Positions 39,522 through 49,662 of a stretch of 64,000 nt of DNA are shown in pieces. A program made the translations under genes and the position numbers. A model generated the notes under the pieces. That model saw only the letters and a program-made list of their open reading frames with translations. It was not told the DNA's origin and did no database searches. The DNA is from Haemophilus parainfluenzae (GTDB lineage Bacteria; Pseudomonadota; Gammaproteobacteria; Enterobacterales; Pasteurellaceae), in assembly GCF_014931395.1 (NCBI RefSeq), contig NZ_CP063120.1, positions 124,001-188,000 on the forward strand, in the 5' to 3' direction. The first letter of the stretch is position 1. Every line of letters begins with the position of its first letter.

Positions 39522-39998
39522 ATGAAAAAATATCTGTGGGTATTTTTGGCTACCGTTCCACTATGTTCGCTCGCAAATGAGAATGCCATGAATCTCGGTG
39601 ATAGCATCATTGATGTTGTAAAATGTGAAAGCACCAAAGGGGAAAAACTTTGGGTCGCGCTAAATAATCTTAAAACATTCACTTACATGAAAAACGATGT
39701 GAATGTGGCTGATCAAACGATAGATAATGCTTACTTACAAGCTTATGCCACAGAAGCGACTCTTTTTCTTCCACCAACAGAAAATAATCAGTTGTGGACG
39801 ATAATAAAAGAAAGAGCAGTAGATAAGACGAGCATCAGTCAAGTTACTATCGATTTGCGTAATAAGAAAGGTAAGCTAATTTCTCATGCTGCTTGCAAAC
39901 GAAATGACGAGACTTTTTCATTATTAATGGGATCGAGTTTCGATATAAAAGAGCCTACCGATAAAATCCTTGAATTAATGGATCCACTTCCACAATAA
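39522..39998 (+). CDS. Secreted protein of unknown function
   Basis: A 158-residue protein with a clear signal peptide (MKKYLWVFLATVPLCSLA, cleaved before NENAMN). The mature part has two cysteines (VVKCESTKG and HAACKRND) that could form a disulfide, and no membrane segment. I do not recognise a family. It begins 4 bp after yajQ, so translation is probably coupled or at least co-transcribed. Periplasmic location is the only safe conclusion. A terminator made from an altered uptake-signal pair follows. Confidence 0.75.
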   Translation: MKKYLWVFLATVPLCSLANENAMNLGDSIIDVVKCESTKGEKLWVALNNLKTFTYMKNDVNVADQTIDNAYLQAYATEATLFLPPTENNQLWTIIKERAVDKTSISQVTIDLRNKKGKLISHAACKRNDETFSLLMGSSFDIKEPTDKILELMDPLPQ

Positions 39999-40002
39999 AA
40001 CT

Positions 40003-40046
40003 AAAGAGCGGTCAAAAAGCACAATATTTTTTGACCGCTCTTTTTA
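40003..40046. terminator. Terminator with co-mutated uptake-signal arms
   Basis: AAAGAGCGGTCAAAAA / TTTTTGACCGCTCTTT forms a 16-bp stem between the convergent secreted-protein gene and argH. Both arms differ from the uptake signal at the same base pair (T:A changed to A:T), so pairing is kept while the signal core is lost. Confidence 0.88.
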
Positions 40047-40056
40047 TTTACGTTAA

Positions 40057-41430
40057 TTAAGCTAATCTCGCTTTTGCTTCTGCAATCGCTTCTGCCACTC
40101 GAAGTGGTGAAACCCCACCTTTCGCACAACGTTTATCTAAACAAGATTGTAGTGAAAGAATGTCATATACATCATCCCCTACCACATCACTGAATTGACG
40201 GAATTCAGGAATGGTTAAGTCTTCCAAGGCTTTGCCTTTTTCAATGGCATAAACCACGGTTTCACCGACAATATGGTGAGAATCACGGAATGGTACACCT
40301 TTTGCTACAAGATAATCTGCTAGCTCTGTTGCATTTGAGTAACCTTTTAAAGCAGCTTCACGAGTACGATCGGTATTCACTTTTAATTCATCTAGTACAA
40401 AAGTCGCCATATCTACGCAATCTTGCCAGGTATCTAACGCATCAAAGATCCCTTCTTTGTCTTCTTGCATATCTTTGTTATACGCTAACGGTAAACCTTT
40501 TAAGGTCATCAACATACCGGTTAATGCGCCCATTACACGGCCCGCTTTACCACGAATCAATTCACAAGCATCTGGATTTTTCTTTTGTGGCATTAAAGAG
40601 GAACCTGAAGTTACACGATCTGACAATTCGACAAAATTCGCTTCACCACTGTTAAAAATGATCATATCTTCTGCGAAACGAGAAAGGTGCGCCATACTTA
40701 AAGACGCCGTTGAAAGTAATTCCACAATATGGTCACGATCAGAGACGCTATCCAAGCTATTACGCGTCGCAAAAGCAAAACCTAAATCTGATGCTAATTG
40801 TTCACGATCAACTGCATAGGCTGTTCCTGCAAGTGCACCACTGCCTAATGGACAGCTATTCATGCGTTTATAAGCATCAGCGAGACGTGAATAATCACGC
40901 TCAAACATTTCCACATAAGCCATACACCAATGGGCAAAAGTAATTGGTTGAGCACGTTGTAAATGAGTATACCCCGGCATCACCGCATCTTGCGTCTTTT
41001 CCGCTGTTTGCACCAAATGACGTTGAAGATTACGAATAGATGCTTGCAACTCCGTTACACGTTGTTTGCACCACATTTTGATATCGAGTGCAACTTGGTC
41101 ATTACGGCTACGACCCGTGTGTAATTTTTTACCTAAATTACCCACTTTATCGATAAGCTTACTTTCTACCCAGCTATGAATATCTTCTGCATCATCTTGT
41201 AAAATCGCTTGTGGATTTGACCGCACTTCGATTAATAATTCATTTAAGGCAACTTCTAGCTGTTGTTGCTCTTCAGCACTTAATACACCAACATTGACTA
41301 AAGCTTTAGACCAGCCAATGGAGCCTTCGATATCTTGCTCTGCCAAGCGATAATCAAAACGCAGGCTATCATTAAAATCTTTAAAACGTTTATCTGCCGC
41401 TTGTGTAAAACGACCACCCCAGAGAGCCAT
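40057..41430 (-). CDS. argH: Argininosuccinate lyase
   Basis: A 457-residue fumarase/aspartase-superfamily enzyme that splits argininosuccinate to arginine and fumarate, the last step of arginine synthesis. It shows [23 protein letters not shown] at the N-terminus, [35 protein letters not shown] [16 protein letters not shown], and the superfamily signature [20 protein letters not shown] with the catalytic Ser. Length is normal. Two ARG boxes sit exactly over its promoter 25-65 bp upstream, so repression by ArgR with arginine is expected. No other arginine gene is in the window. Confidence 0.97.
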   Translation of the reverse strand: MALWGGRFTQAADKRFKDFNDSLRFDYRLAEQDIEGSIGWSKALVNVGVLSAEEQQQLEVALNELLIEVRSNPQAILQDDAEDIHSWVESKLIDKVGNLGKKLHTGRSRNDQVALDIKMWCKQRVTELQASIRNLQRHLVQTAEKTQDAVMPGYTHLQRAQPITFAHWCMAYVEMFERDYSRLADAYKRMNSCPLGSGALAGTAYAVDREQLASDLGFAFATRNSLDSVSDRDHIVELLSTASLSMAHLSRFAEDMIIFNSGEANFVELSDRVTSGSSLMPQKKNPDACELIRGKAGRVMGALTGMLMTLKGLPLAYNKDMQEDKEGIFDALDTWQDCVDMATFVLDELKVNTDRTREAALKGYSNATELADYLVAKGVPFRDSHHIVGETVVYAIEKGKALEDLTIPEFRQFSDVVGDDVYDILSLQSCLDKRCAKGGVSPLRVAEAIAEAKARLA

Positions 41431-41455
41431 AGGTTATCCTTCTCTTAATACCAAA

Positions 41456-41500
41456 ATTGATTAATTATTCAATTATTACGCATAATTAATCAATATGCAA
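41456..41500 (-). promoter_or_regulatory. argH promoter with tandem ARG boxes
   Basis: Two ArgR-type 18-bp boxes with core TGATTAATTATGCG (41479-41492, minus strand) and TGAATAATTAATCA (41458-41471) start exactly 21 bp apart, the spacing needed by the ArgR hexamer. They cover a promoter of TTGCAT (41495-41500) and TAATAA (41473-41478) with a 16-bp spacer. Confidence 0.8.
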
Positions 41501-41660
41501 TAATAATCTCTTCATAGTTTGCTATTTTACCCTGTTTTTTCTAACAAAAACTAGACAGTATTAAATTTTAGTGGTAATTTACGCACCATTCTTAAGGGCA
41601 TTGCCCACCATTCAAACATTTCAGTATTATCAACTCTTATTCGTTCCAACATTATTAATT

Positions 41661-42923
41661 ATGCATCTTACAGAACTTAAAAATACGCCTGTTTCTGATC
41701 TTGTGAAACTTGGTGAAGAACAAATGGGTTTGGAAAATCTTGCCCGTTTACGTAAACAAGATATTGTTTTTGCTATTTTGAAACAACACGCCAAGAGCGG
41801 TGAAGATATTTTTGGCGGCGGCGTGTTGGAGATTTTACCCGATGGTTTCGGTTTCTTACGCTCCGCAGACAGTTCCTACCTTGCTGGTCCTGATGACATC
41901 TACGTTTCTCCAAGTCAAATTCGTCGCTTCAATCTTCAAACTGGTGATAAAATCGAAGGTAAAATCCGTCCACCAAAAGAAGGCGAACGCTATTTTGCAC
42001 TTTTAAAAGTCGACCAAGTCAACGATGACAAACCTGAAGTCTCTCGCAGCAAAATTCTTTTCGAAAACTTAACCCCATTACACGCAAATTCTCGTTTAAG
42101 AATGGAACGTGGTAATGGTTCAACCGAAGACTTAACTGCGCGTATTTTGGATTTAGCCTCTCCGATTGGTAAAGGTCAGCGTGGTCTTATCGTGGCTCCA
42201 CCAAAAGCTGGTAAAACCATGTTGCTACAAAATATTGCACAAAGCATCACGCACAACTACCCAGAATGTGAACTTATTGTACTTTTAATCGATGAGCGTC
42301 CAGAAGAAGTAACGGAAATGCAACGTTCAGTAAAAGGTGAAGTGATTGCTTCAACCTTTGATGAACCAGCTGCTCGTCACGTTCAAGTGGCTGAAATGGT
42401 TATAGAGAAAGCAAAACGTTCTGTTGAGCATAAAAAAGACGTAGTGATTTTACTCGACTCTATTACACGTTTGGCACGTGCTTACAATACCGTTACACCA
42501 GCGTCTGGTAAAATTCTTTCTGGGGGTGTGGATGCAAATGCTTTACATCGACCAAAACGTTTCTTTGGTGCTGCACGTAACGTAGAAGAAGGCGGGAGTT
42601 TAACCATTATTGCAACCGCACTTGTAGATACCGGCTCAAAAATGGATGAGGTTATCTTTGAAGAATTTAAAGGTACCGGTAACATGGAATTACATCTTTC
42701 TCGTAAAATTGCAGAAAAACGTGTGTTCCCAGCGATTGACTTCAACCGTTCTGGTACGCGTAAAGAAGACTTACTTACCACACCAGATGAATTACAAAAA
42801 ATGTGGATTCTTCGCAAAATCCTTAACCCAATGGGTGAAGTGGAAGCGATGGAATTCCTCATCGACAAACTTATGGTGGCGAAAACCAACGATGAGTTTT
42901 TTGAAATTATGAAGCGGTCTTAA
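41661..42923 (+). CDS. rho: Transcription termination factor Rho
   Basis: A 420-residue hexameric RNA-dependent ATPase. The N-terminal helix bundle ([34 protein letters not shown]) is followed by the cold-shock-like RNA-binding domain ([37 protein letters not shown]), then Walker A ([15 protein letters not shown]), Walker B ([19 protein letters not shown]) and the secondary RNA-binding loops ([20 protein letters not shown]). I start at 41661; an in-frame GTG at 41571 would add 30 unconserved residues. It is divergent from argH. No separate rhoL-type leader peptide is seen in the 230-bp gap. Confidence 0.97.
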   Translation: MHLTELKNTPVSDLVKLGEEQMGLENLARLRKQDIVFAILKQHAKSGEDIFGGGVLEILPDGFGFLRSADSSYLAGPDDIYVSPSQIRRFNLQTGDKIEGKIRPPKEGERYFALLKVDQVNDDKPEVSRSKILFENLTPLHANSRLRMERGNGSTEDLTARILDLASPIGKGQRGLIVAPPKAGKTMLLQNIAQSITHNYPECELIVLLIDERPEEVTEMQRSVKGEVIASTFDEPAARHVQVAEMVIEKAKRSVEHKKDVVILLDSITRLARAYNTVTPASGKILSGGVDANALHRPKRFFGAARNVEEGGSLTIIATALVDTGSKMDEVIFEEFKGTGNMELHLSRKIAEKRVFPAIDFNRSGTRKEDLLTTPDELQKMWILRKILNPMGEVEAMEFLIDKLMVAKTNDEFFEIMKRS

Positions 42924-42943
42924 TTCTGACCGCACTTAAAAAC

Positions 42944-42976
42944 AAAAAAGGCTTGGAAAACCAAGCCTTTTTTATT
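42944..42976. terminator. Bidirectional terminator between rho and rplS
   Basis: AAAAAAGGCTTGG-AAAA-CCAAGCCTTTTTT is a 13-bp stem with A and T runs, 20 bp past rho and 11 bp past the convergent rplS stop. Confidence 0.92.
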
Positions 42977-42983
42977 TTGCGAA

Positions 42984-43370
<387 letters not shown>

Positions 43371-44111
43371 CTAACTGTTATGTTCGGCTTTCGCCTCTTT
43401 TAACAGCTTACGTTGTTCGTCAGTCAGAGCTAGGCCTTCTAAGAGCTCAGGGCGTCGGAGCCACGTTCTTTGTAGCGATTGTTTTAATCGCCATTTCCGA
43501 ATTTCTTCGTGATGTCCCGACATCAGCACGGGTGGTACAGTTAATCCTTCTAACACTTCCGGTCTGGTGTAATGAGGACAATCTAATAAACCATCTGCGA
43601 AAGAATCTTCTTCTGCAGAGGCTTGCTTGCCTAATACACCGGGAATAAAACGCGCAACAGCATCAATTAATGTCATTGCCGGCAATTCTCCACCGGTCAG
43701 AACATAATCCCCGATTGACCATTCTTCATCGATTTCAGTTTGAATCAATCGCTCATCAATACCTTCGTAACGTCCACATACCAAAATCAATTTCTGATTT
43801 TGAGCAAGCTCCGTTACGCCGCCTTGATCGAGTTTACGTCCTTGTGGCGAAAGGTAAATCACCTTTGCGCCTTCTCCTGCAGCAACTTTCGCAGCATGAA
43901 TCGCATCCCGTAAAGGTTGCACCATCATCAGCATTCCAGGACCACCACCATAAGGACGGTCATCCACAGTTTTATGCTTATCGAATGTAAAATCTCTTGG
44001 ATTCCAACATTCCACTTGCAGAAGATTGTGTTTTACGGCTCTACCTGTAACCCCAAATTCCGTAATCGCTTTAAACATTTCAGGGAATAATGAAATCACC
44101 CCTATCCACAT
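43371..44111 (-). CDS. trmD: tRNA (guanine-N1)-methyltransferase TrmD
   Basis: A 246-residue SPOUT methyltransferase that methylates G37 of tRNAs reading CNN, GNN or UNN-type codons and prevents frameshifting. Conserved pieces are [47 protein letters not shown], the knot region [19 protein letters not shown] with [14 protein letters not shown], and [30 protein letters not shown]. Length is normal. It lies between rimM and rplS in the ribosomal operon. Confidence 0.97.
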   Translation of the reverse strand: MWIGVISLFPEMFKAITEFGVTGRAVKHNLLQVECWNPRDFTFDKHKTVDDRPYGGGPGMLMMVQPLRDAIHAAKVAAGEGAKVIYLSPQGRKLDQGGVTELAQNQKLILVCGRYEGIDERLIQTEIDEEWSIGDYVLTGGELPAMTLIDAVARFIPGVLGKQASAEEDSFADGLLDCPHYTRPEVLEGLTVPPVLMSGHHEEIRKWRLKQSLQRTWLRRPELLEGLALTDEQRKLLKEAKAEHNS

Positions 44112-44148
44112 AAAAAGCCTACTACATTACGTTTGTGCATACTTGAGA

Positions 44149-44676
44149 TTAGAAACCAGCGTCCCAATCCACTTCAATTGTTTTCGTGGTGAGATCGACT
44201 CTTTTAACTACTTGTTCATACAAAAACGGAATTAACCGCTCTTGTTTTCCAAAAGCATCTTTGGCATTGGCTTTAACTACTAACACATCATTAGAACCGG
44301 TTTCCATCATCTCTGTTACCGTTCCCATTGTATAACCTTCTAGGTTGACGACTGAACAACCGATTAAATCGTGCCAGTAATAATCGCCCTCTTCCAGTTC
44401 AGGGAAAACAGATAAATCCACACCAATTTCAACATTCGCTAAAGTTTGTGCAGCTTCACGATCATCAACGCCTTTTAATTTAACGATGATTTCGTGATTA
44501 TGATGACGCCAGTTTTCTAATTCAGTTGGCTGCCATTCACCTTTGATTTTTAAAAACCAAGGTTGATAATCAAAAATGCTTTCAGCTTGTTCTGTTGATG
44601 AATAAATACGTAACCACCCACGGATACCGTAGGTTGAGCCTAATTTGCCCACAACTTCAATGCGTTGTTGTTCCAT
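44149..44676 (-). CDS. rimM: Ribosome maturation factor RimM
   Basis: A 175-residue 30S assembly factor that binds uS19 and helps mature the head of the small subunit. The N-terminal RimM domain ([34 protein letters not shown]) is followed by the PRC-barrel-like part ([36 protein letters not shown] and [16 protein letters not shown]). I choose the ATG at 44674-44676, with AGGTG upstream; a GTG three codons earlier overlaps that site. It follows rpsP and precedes trmD. Confidence 0.95.
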   Translation of the reverse strand: MEQQRIEVVGKLGSTYGIRGWLRIYSSTEQAESIFDYQPWFLKIKGEWQPTELENWRHHNHEIIVKLKGVDDREAAQTLANVEIGVDLSVFPELEEGDYYWHDLIGCSVVNLEGYTMGTVTEMMETGSNDVLVVKANAKDAFGKQERLIPFLYEQVVKRVDLTTKTIEVDWDAGF

Positions 44677-44720
44677 ATTTTTCACCTATCTTAGTTTAAG
44701 AACTAAATCAAAAAGCGAGA

Positions 44721-44966
44721 TTATGCTTTTTGAGCTTCTTTTACCAACGTTGCAACACGATCTGAAAGTGATGCACCTTGAGCAACCCAGTGGTTTACAC
44801 GCTCAAGATCAACACGAAGACGCTCTGCGTTACCTTGTGCGATTGGGTTGAAGAAACCTACACGCTCAATGAAACGACCGTCACGTGGTGAACGACTGTC
44901 AGCTACTACAATTTGATAAAATGGGCGTTTTTTAGCTCCGCCACGAGATAAACGAATGGTTACCAT
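44721..44966 (-). CDS. rpsP: Ribosomal protein bS16
   Basis: An 81-residue 30S protein, [41 protein letters not shown], typical bS16 through the [19 protein letters not shown] end. It is the first gene of rpsP-rimM-trmD-rplS. A promoter with TTGCTT and TAAAAT boxes lies about 110 bp upstream. Confidence 0.97.
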   Translation of the reverse strand: MVTIRLSRGGAKKRPFYQIVVADSRSPRDGRFIERVGFFNPIAQGNAERLRVDLERVNHWVAQGASLSDRVATLVKEAQKA

Positions 44967-45073
44967 AACCTTCCTCTAAATGTTTAATTACTAAAAGAAT
45001 ATTCTCAAACTCGAAAGTGATTTAAGAATATAGCTTACTTTTTTCTCTGTATATATAGACAAAAAGCCTGAAG

Positions 45074-45101
45074 ATTTTACACTTTTTGAGCAAAAAAGCA
45101 A
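45074..45101 (-). promoter_or_regulatory. rpsP operon promoter
   Basis: On the minus strand TTGCTT (45096-45101) and TAAAAT (45074-45079) are separated by 16 bp. The next 100 bp form an AT-rich leader before the rpsP ATG. Confidence 0.55.
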
Positions 45102-45142
45102 GCCAATAGCCTATTTCTACTTGAGAAATTCACCATAAAAAA

Positions 45143-45171
45143 TGACCGCACTTCATCACAAAGTGCGGTCA
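45143..45171 (-). terminator. gdhA terminator, inverted uptake-signal pair
   Basis: TGACCGCACTT-(7 nt)-AAGTGCGGTCA is an 11-bp stem with two intact uptake signals, followed on the minus strand by TTTTTTATGG. It lies 21 bp past the gdhA stop. Confidence 0.88.
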
Positions 45172-45192
45172 AGTTTTCACTCATTTATTGGA

Positions 45193-46542
45193 TTAATAAA
45201 CCCCTTGTGCCAACATTGCATCGGCTACTTTTACAAAGCCAGCTACGTTTGCGCCCACTACATAGTTAATGTTTGCTTGGCCTTCTGCTGAACCGTATTT
45301 TTTACAGTTTGCATGAATATCTAACATGATGCGATGAAGCTGTCTATCCACCTCTTCAGCTGTCCAGTATAAACGTTGTGAACTTTGCGCCATTTCTAAG
45401 CCGGATGTCGCAACACCACCAGCATTAGCCGCTTTACCTGGGCCAAATAATACACCAGCTTCTAAGAATGCTTCTGTCGCTTCGATAGTGGTTGGCATGT
45501 TTGCCCCCTCAGCGACTAATTTCACACCATTTGCAATTAAGGCTTTTGCATCAGAGATCTCTAATTCATTTTGGGTTGCGCAAGGAAGTGCAATATCTGC
45601 TTTCACTTCCCAAGGGCGTTTACCTGCAAAATATTGAAGACCAAATTGTTTTGCAAACTCTTCTACTCGACCACGTTTTACATTTTTAAGCTCTAATAAC
45701 GCTTCTAATTTTTCACGATCGAATCCTTCTGGTAAATACACGTAACCTGCAGAGTCAGAACAGGTTACAACTTTCGCACCTAGCGCCATCGCTTTTTCAA
45801 TGGCATATTGCGCCACGTTACCCGAACCGGACACTAAAACCGTTTTACCTTGGAAACTATCCCCTTTCTCTGCAAGCATTGCTTGGGCAAAATAAACCAA
45901 TCCATACCCCGTTGCTTCTGGGCGAATTAAGCTTCCACCAAATGAAAGACCACGACCAGTAAAGACACAAGCAGCTTGGTTTGATAATTTTTTCATATAG
46001 CCTGCAAGATAACCGACTTCGCGACCACCTACACCAATATCACCGGCGGGCACATCGGTATCTGGGCCAACATGACGATACAATTCAGCCATTAATGCTT
46101 GGCAGAAACGCATCACTTCAGCATCTGATTTGCCTTTAGGATCAAAGTCTGAGCCGCCTTTCGCACCGCCCATTGGCAATGTGGTTAAGGCATTTTTAAA
46201 GATCTGTTCAAAACCTAAGAATTTTAAGATTGATAAGTTAACGGATGGATGGAAACGCATGCCACCTTTAAAAGGGCCAATTGCACTGTTGAATTGCACG
46301 CGGAAAGCACGGTTTACTTGAACTTGGCCTTTATCATCAGTCCATGCCACACGGAATTGGATTGCGCGCTCTGGCTCAACTAAACGCTCTAATAAAGCTT
46401 CTGAACGGTATTTAGGGTTTGCTTCCAAGAAAGGCCAGATTGACGTGAAGACTTCACGAACGGCTTGTAAAAATTCAGGTTGGTGGCCGTCACGTTGAGC
46501 CACTTTTTCAAGAAATGCGTCTAATGATGCTACTGCTGACAT
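45193..46542 (-). CDS. gdhA: NADP-specific glutamate dehydrogenase
   Basis: A 449-residue hexameric enzyme that aminates 2-oxoglutarate to glutamate. It has the active-site segment TLPMGGAKGGSDFDPKGKSD with the catalytic Lys, VPAGDIGVGGREVGYLAGYMKKL, and the nucleotide-binding TVLVSGSGNVAQYAIEKAMALGAKVVTCSDS. The length and the PxGGxKGG context fit the NADPH-dependent small hexameric type. It lies downstream of hemB on the same strand but is separated from it by a terminator. It is monocistronic with its own terminator. Confidence 0.97.
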   Translation of the reverse strand: MSAVASLDAFLEKVAQRDGHQPEFLQAVREVFTSIWPFLEANPKYRSEALLERLVEPERAIQFRVAWTDDKGQVQVNRAFRVQFNSAIGPFKGGMRFHPSVNLSILKFLGFEQIFKNALTTLPMGGAKGGSDFDPKGKSDAEVMRFCQALMAELYRHVGPDTDVPAGDIGVGGREVGYLAGYMKKLSNQAACVFTGRGLSFGGSLIRPEATGYGLVYFAQAMLAEKGDSFQGKTVLVSGSGNVAQYAIEKAMALGAKVVTCSDSAGYVYLPEGFDREKLEALLELKNVKRGRVEEFAKQFGLQYFAGKRPWEVKADIALPCATQNELEISDAKALIANGVKLVAEGANMPTTIEATEAFLEAGVLFGPGKAANAGGVATSGLEMAQSSQRLYWTAEEVDRQLHRIMLDIHANCKKYGSAEGQANINYVVGANVAGFVKVADAMLAQGVY

Positions 46543-46685
46543 AGGATTTTCCTTCTAGTAGTGAGTTAATATGATGTGTGTAACGTTATTTTATTTATCA
46601 CCGTCTTGTTGCGGCGTGTCATCAATATAACAATAGAAAAATCAACTAGGCAATAGTTTTTTTATAGAAAAAATGAAGAAAAAAT

Positions 46686-46724
46686 AAAAAACGAGAAAAC
46701 ATTTAATATTTTCTCGTTTTTATT
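46686..46724 (-). terminator. hemB terminator
   Basis: AAAAACGAGAAAA-(9 nt)-TTTTCTCGTTTT is a 12-bp stem followed on the minus strand by a long T run, about 55 bp beyond the hemB stop. Confidence 0.85.
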
Positions 46725-46775
46725 AGATGAGATCTAAAATTAGCACTTAGATTAGCACTTCAAGTTAAAAAGTGC

Positions 46776-47840
<1,065 letters not shown>

Positions 47841-47854
47841 CTACGCCCATTTTC

Positions 47855-48649
47855 TTAATCTTTGTGATTCAAATCACCCTGATTTTCTACCGCACTTTCC
47901 TCATCAGTTGCCTCTTCTTCATCCTCTTTCGGTTGATAGAAACGCGCAACTAACAAGCCTAATTCAAAGAGAAGACACATTGGTACAGCAAGTAAAGTTT
48001 GAGAGAACACGTCTGGTGGCGTTAAGATCATGCCAACAAAGAACGCTCCCACAATAATATAAGGGCGTTTTGCAGCTAATGCTTTCGTGGTTGTGACGCC
48101 AGTCCAGCAAAGCAAAATGATGGCAACGGGTACTTCAAAACACACACCAAAAGCCAAGAATAATGCTAGCGCAAAATCAAGGTAACTGCTGATATCTGTT
48201 GCGATAGCTACCCCTTCTGGTGCAGTTTGCGTAAAGAAACTAAACACGAAAGGGAAAACAACATAATAAGCAAACGCTACACCGCAATAGAATAAAACTG
48301 TACTGGAAAATAATAACGGATAAATTAAACGTTTTTCATGTTGATACAGTGCTGGTGCAACAAACGCCCAAATTTGATAAAGCAAATAAGGTACAGAAAT
48401 AAACACCGAAACAATCGCGGTTAATTTAATTGGCGTAAAGAAAGGCGTTTGGATATTGGTTGCAATCATGGTTGCACCCTTTGGCATCACCGCGGTTAAA
48501 GGTGCGGCGACAAAATGATAAATATCATTAGAAAAATAAACCAACGCCACAAAAACCACTAAAATACAAATTACACAACGTAATAAGCGGTTTCTGAGTT
48601 CAACAAGATGGGTAATTAACGGTTGGGAATCGTCCGTCATATTGCTCAT
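47855..48649 (-). CDS. tatC: Twin-arginine translocase subunit TatC
   Basis: A 264-residue integral protein with six membrane segments that binds the twin-arginine signal of folded exported proteins. The N-terminus carries the conserved [17 protein letters not shown], the loop after the first helix and [34 protein letters not shown] are typical, as is [18 protein letters not shown]. The C-terminal tail is acidic ([13 protein letters not shown]). It is the third gene of tatA-tatB-tatC, starting 9 bp after tatB. Confidence 0.96.
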   Translation of the reverse strand: MSNMTDDSQPLITHLVELRNRLLRCVICILVVFVALVYFSNDIYHFVAAPLTAVMPKGATMIATNIQTPFFTPIKLTAIVSVFISVPYLLYQIWAFVAPALYQHEKRLIYPLLFSSTVLFYCGVAFAYYVVFPFVFSFFTQTAPEGVAIATDISSYLDFALALFLAFGVCFEVPVAIILLCWTGVTTTKALAAKRPYIIVGAFFVGMILTPPDVFSQTLLAVPMCLLFELGLLVARFYQPKEDEEEATDEESAVENQGDLNHKD

Positions 48650-48658
48650 AATTATTCT

Positions 48659-49264
48659 CTAGGACTTCGCTTCAGATTTCGGTGCTGGCTGTAGCTCCAC
48701 ATCATCCGGCGAATAGTAATCGGATAAACGCTCAGTTAATTCAGCTTGTTCATGAGGTTCAAGTGCGGTCAAATCCACTTCTGTTTTTTCAGATTCCAAA
48801 ACTTCGACAGTTTCATTCTCTGCATGTTCTGTGGATGCTGTTTCAACCGGTTTCTCTGCTGTTTCTTGTGCGCTTACCTCAAGTTTTTCCGCAGAATCAG
48901 CCGGATTTTCAGCCGCACTTTTAATTTCTTTAATTTGCTCTTCCACCGTTGTTCCTGCTGCAGCCGCTTTTTCTTCTAACTCTGCACGCATTTTTTGAGC
49001 TTGCTCTTTCAGCTCTTCAACGGTTTTACTTAAATCTGGGGAAAGCTGTTTGAGATTAAGTTGTTCCGCTTTCTTAATACTATCTTGCAACTCTTGCAAT
49101 TTAAGCTCTTGTTTTAATTCATTTTGAACATTAGCTGCCAACCCACGGATTGTTTTCACCCAGCCCATTACCGTGCGAATAGCCACAGGTAAACGCTTAG
49201 GGCCTAGCACCACCAAGCCCACAAGCATCAATAAAACAAGTTCGGAAAAACCAATATCAAACAC
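48659..49264 (-). CDS. tatB: Twin-arginine translocase subunit TatB
   Basis: A 201-residue subunit with one N-terminal membrane helix ([37 protein letters not shown]) carrying the family Glu and Gly-Pro. An amphipathic helix follows (about 40-95), then a long acidic, Glu/Ala-rich tail without predicted structure. With TatC it forms the receptor for twin-arginine signals. It lies 2 bp after tatA. Confidence 0.95.
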   Translation of the reverse strand: MFDIGFSELVLLMLVGLVVLGPKRLPVAIRTVMGWVKTIRGLAANVQNELKQELKLQELQDSIKKAEQLNLKQLSPDLSKTVEELKEQAQKMRAELEEKAAAAGTTVEEQIKEIKSAAENPADSAEKLEVSAQETAEKPVETASTEHAENETVEVLESEKTEVDLTALEPHEQAELTERLSDYYSPDDVELQPAPKSEAKS

Positions 49265-49266
49265 GG

Positions 49267-49497
49267 TTATGCCTGTTCTTTATCTTTTACAGTTTCAGTT
49301 TTTTCAGCGGTTGTTGTACCGTCTTTAATTTGAGTAAACTCAGCATCCTTTTTCGGCTCGTCATCAGACATCGCTTTTTTAAAGCCTTTTACTGCTGCGC
49401 CAAGATCAGATCCCGCATTGCGTAATTTTTTGGTACCGAATACTAATAAAATCACGACTAATAAAATAATCATTTGTGCTGGGGATAAACCAAACAT
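49267..49497 (-). CDS. tatA: Twin-arginine translocase subunit TatA
   Basis: A 76-residue pore-forming subunit. One membrane helix ([39 protein letters not shown]) is followed by an amphipathic helix and a short charged tail. FGTKKL is the TatA-type hinge. It is the first gene of the tatABC operon. Confidence 0.95.
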   Translation of the reverse strand: MFGLSPAQMIILLVVILLVFGTKKLRNAGSDLGAAVKGFKKAMSDDEPKKDAEFTQIKDGTTTAEKTETVKDKEQA

Positions 49498-49577
49498 AGA
49501 AAAACTCCGTTAGAATTAAATTGAAAATTTGGGCTTGAATATACTCTTTTTATGCATTTGTCTCAAGAGGTAATTTT

Positions 49578-49662
49578 AAAAGTGCGGTCAAAAAATAATG
49601 TTATTTTCAACCGCACTTTATTCTTATTATTCAGCCAGTTCTGTTTGCTCATGAGACAGGAA
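49578..49662 (-). terminator. Terminator after the second BCCT gene, with the preserved tail codons
   Basis: AAAGTGCGGT / ACCGCACTTT (49578-49619) is an inverted uptake-signal stem. Between it and the BCCT stop, 49630-49662 still encodes in frame FLSHEQTELAE followed by a stop, the counterpart of the C-terminal tail of the neighbouring paralogue. Confidence 0.75.

Noticed and set aside
41571..41660. rhoL-like leader peptide or N-terminal extension of Rho
   Set aside because: The frame is continuous with rho and has no stop or conserved leader sequence; the extension is not found in the Rho family.
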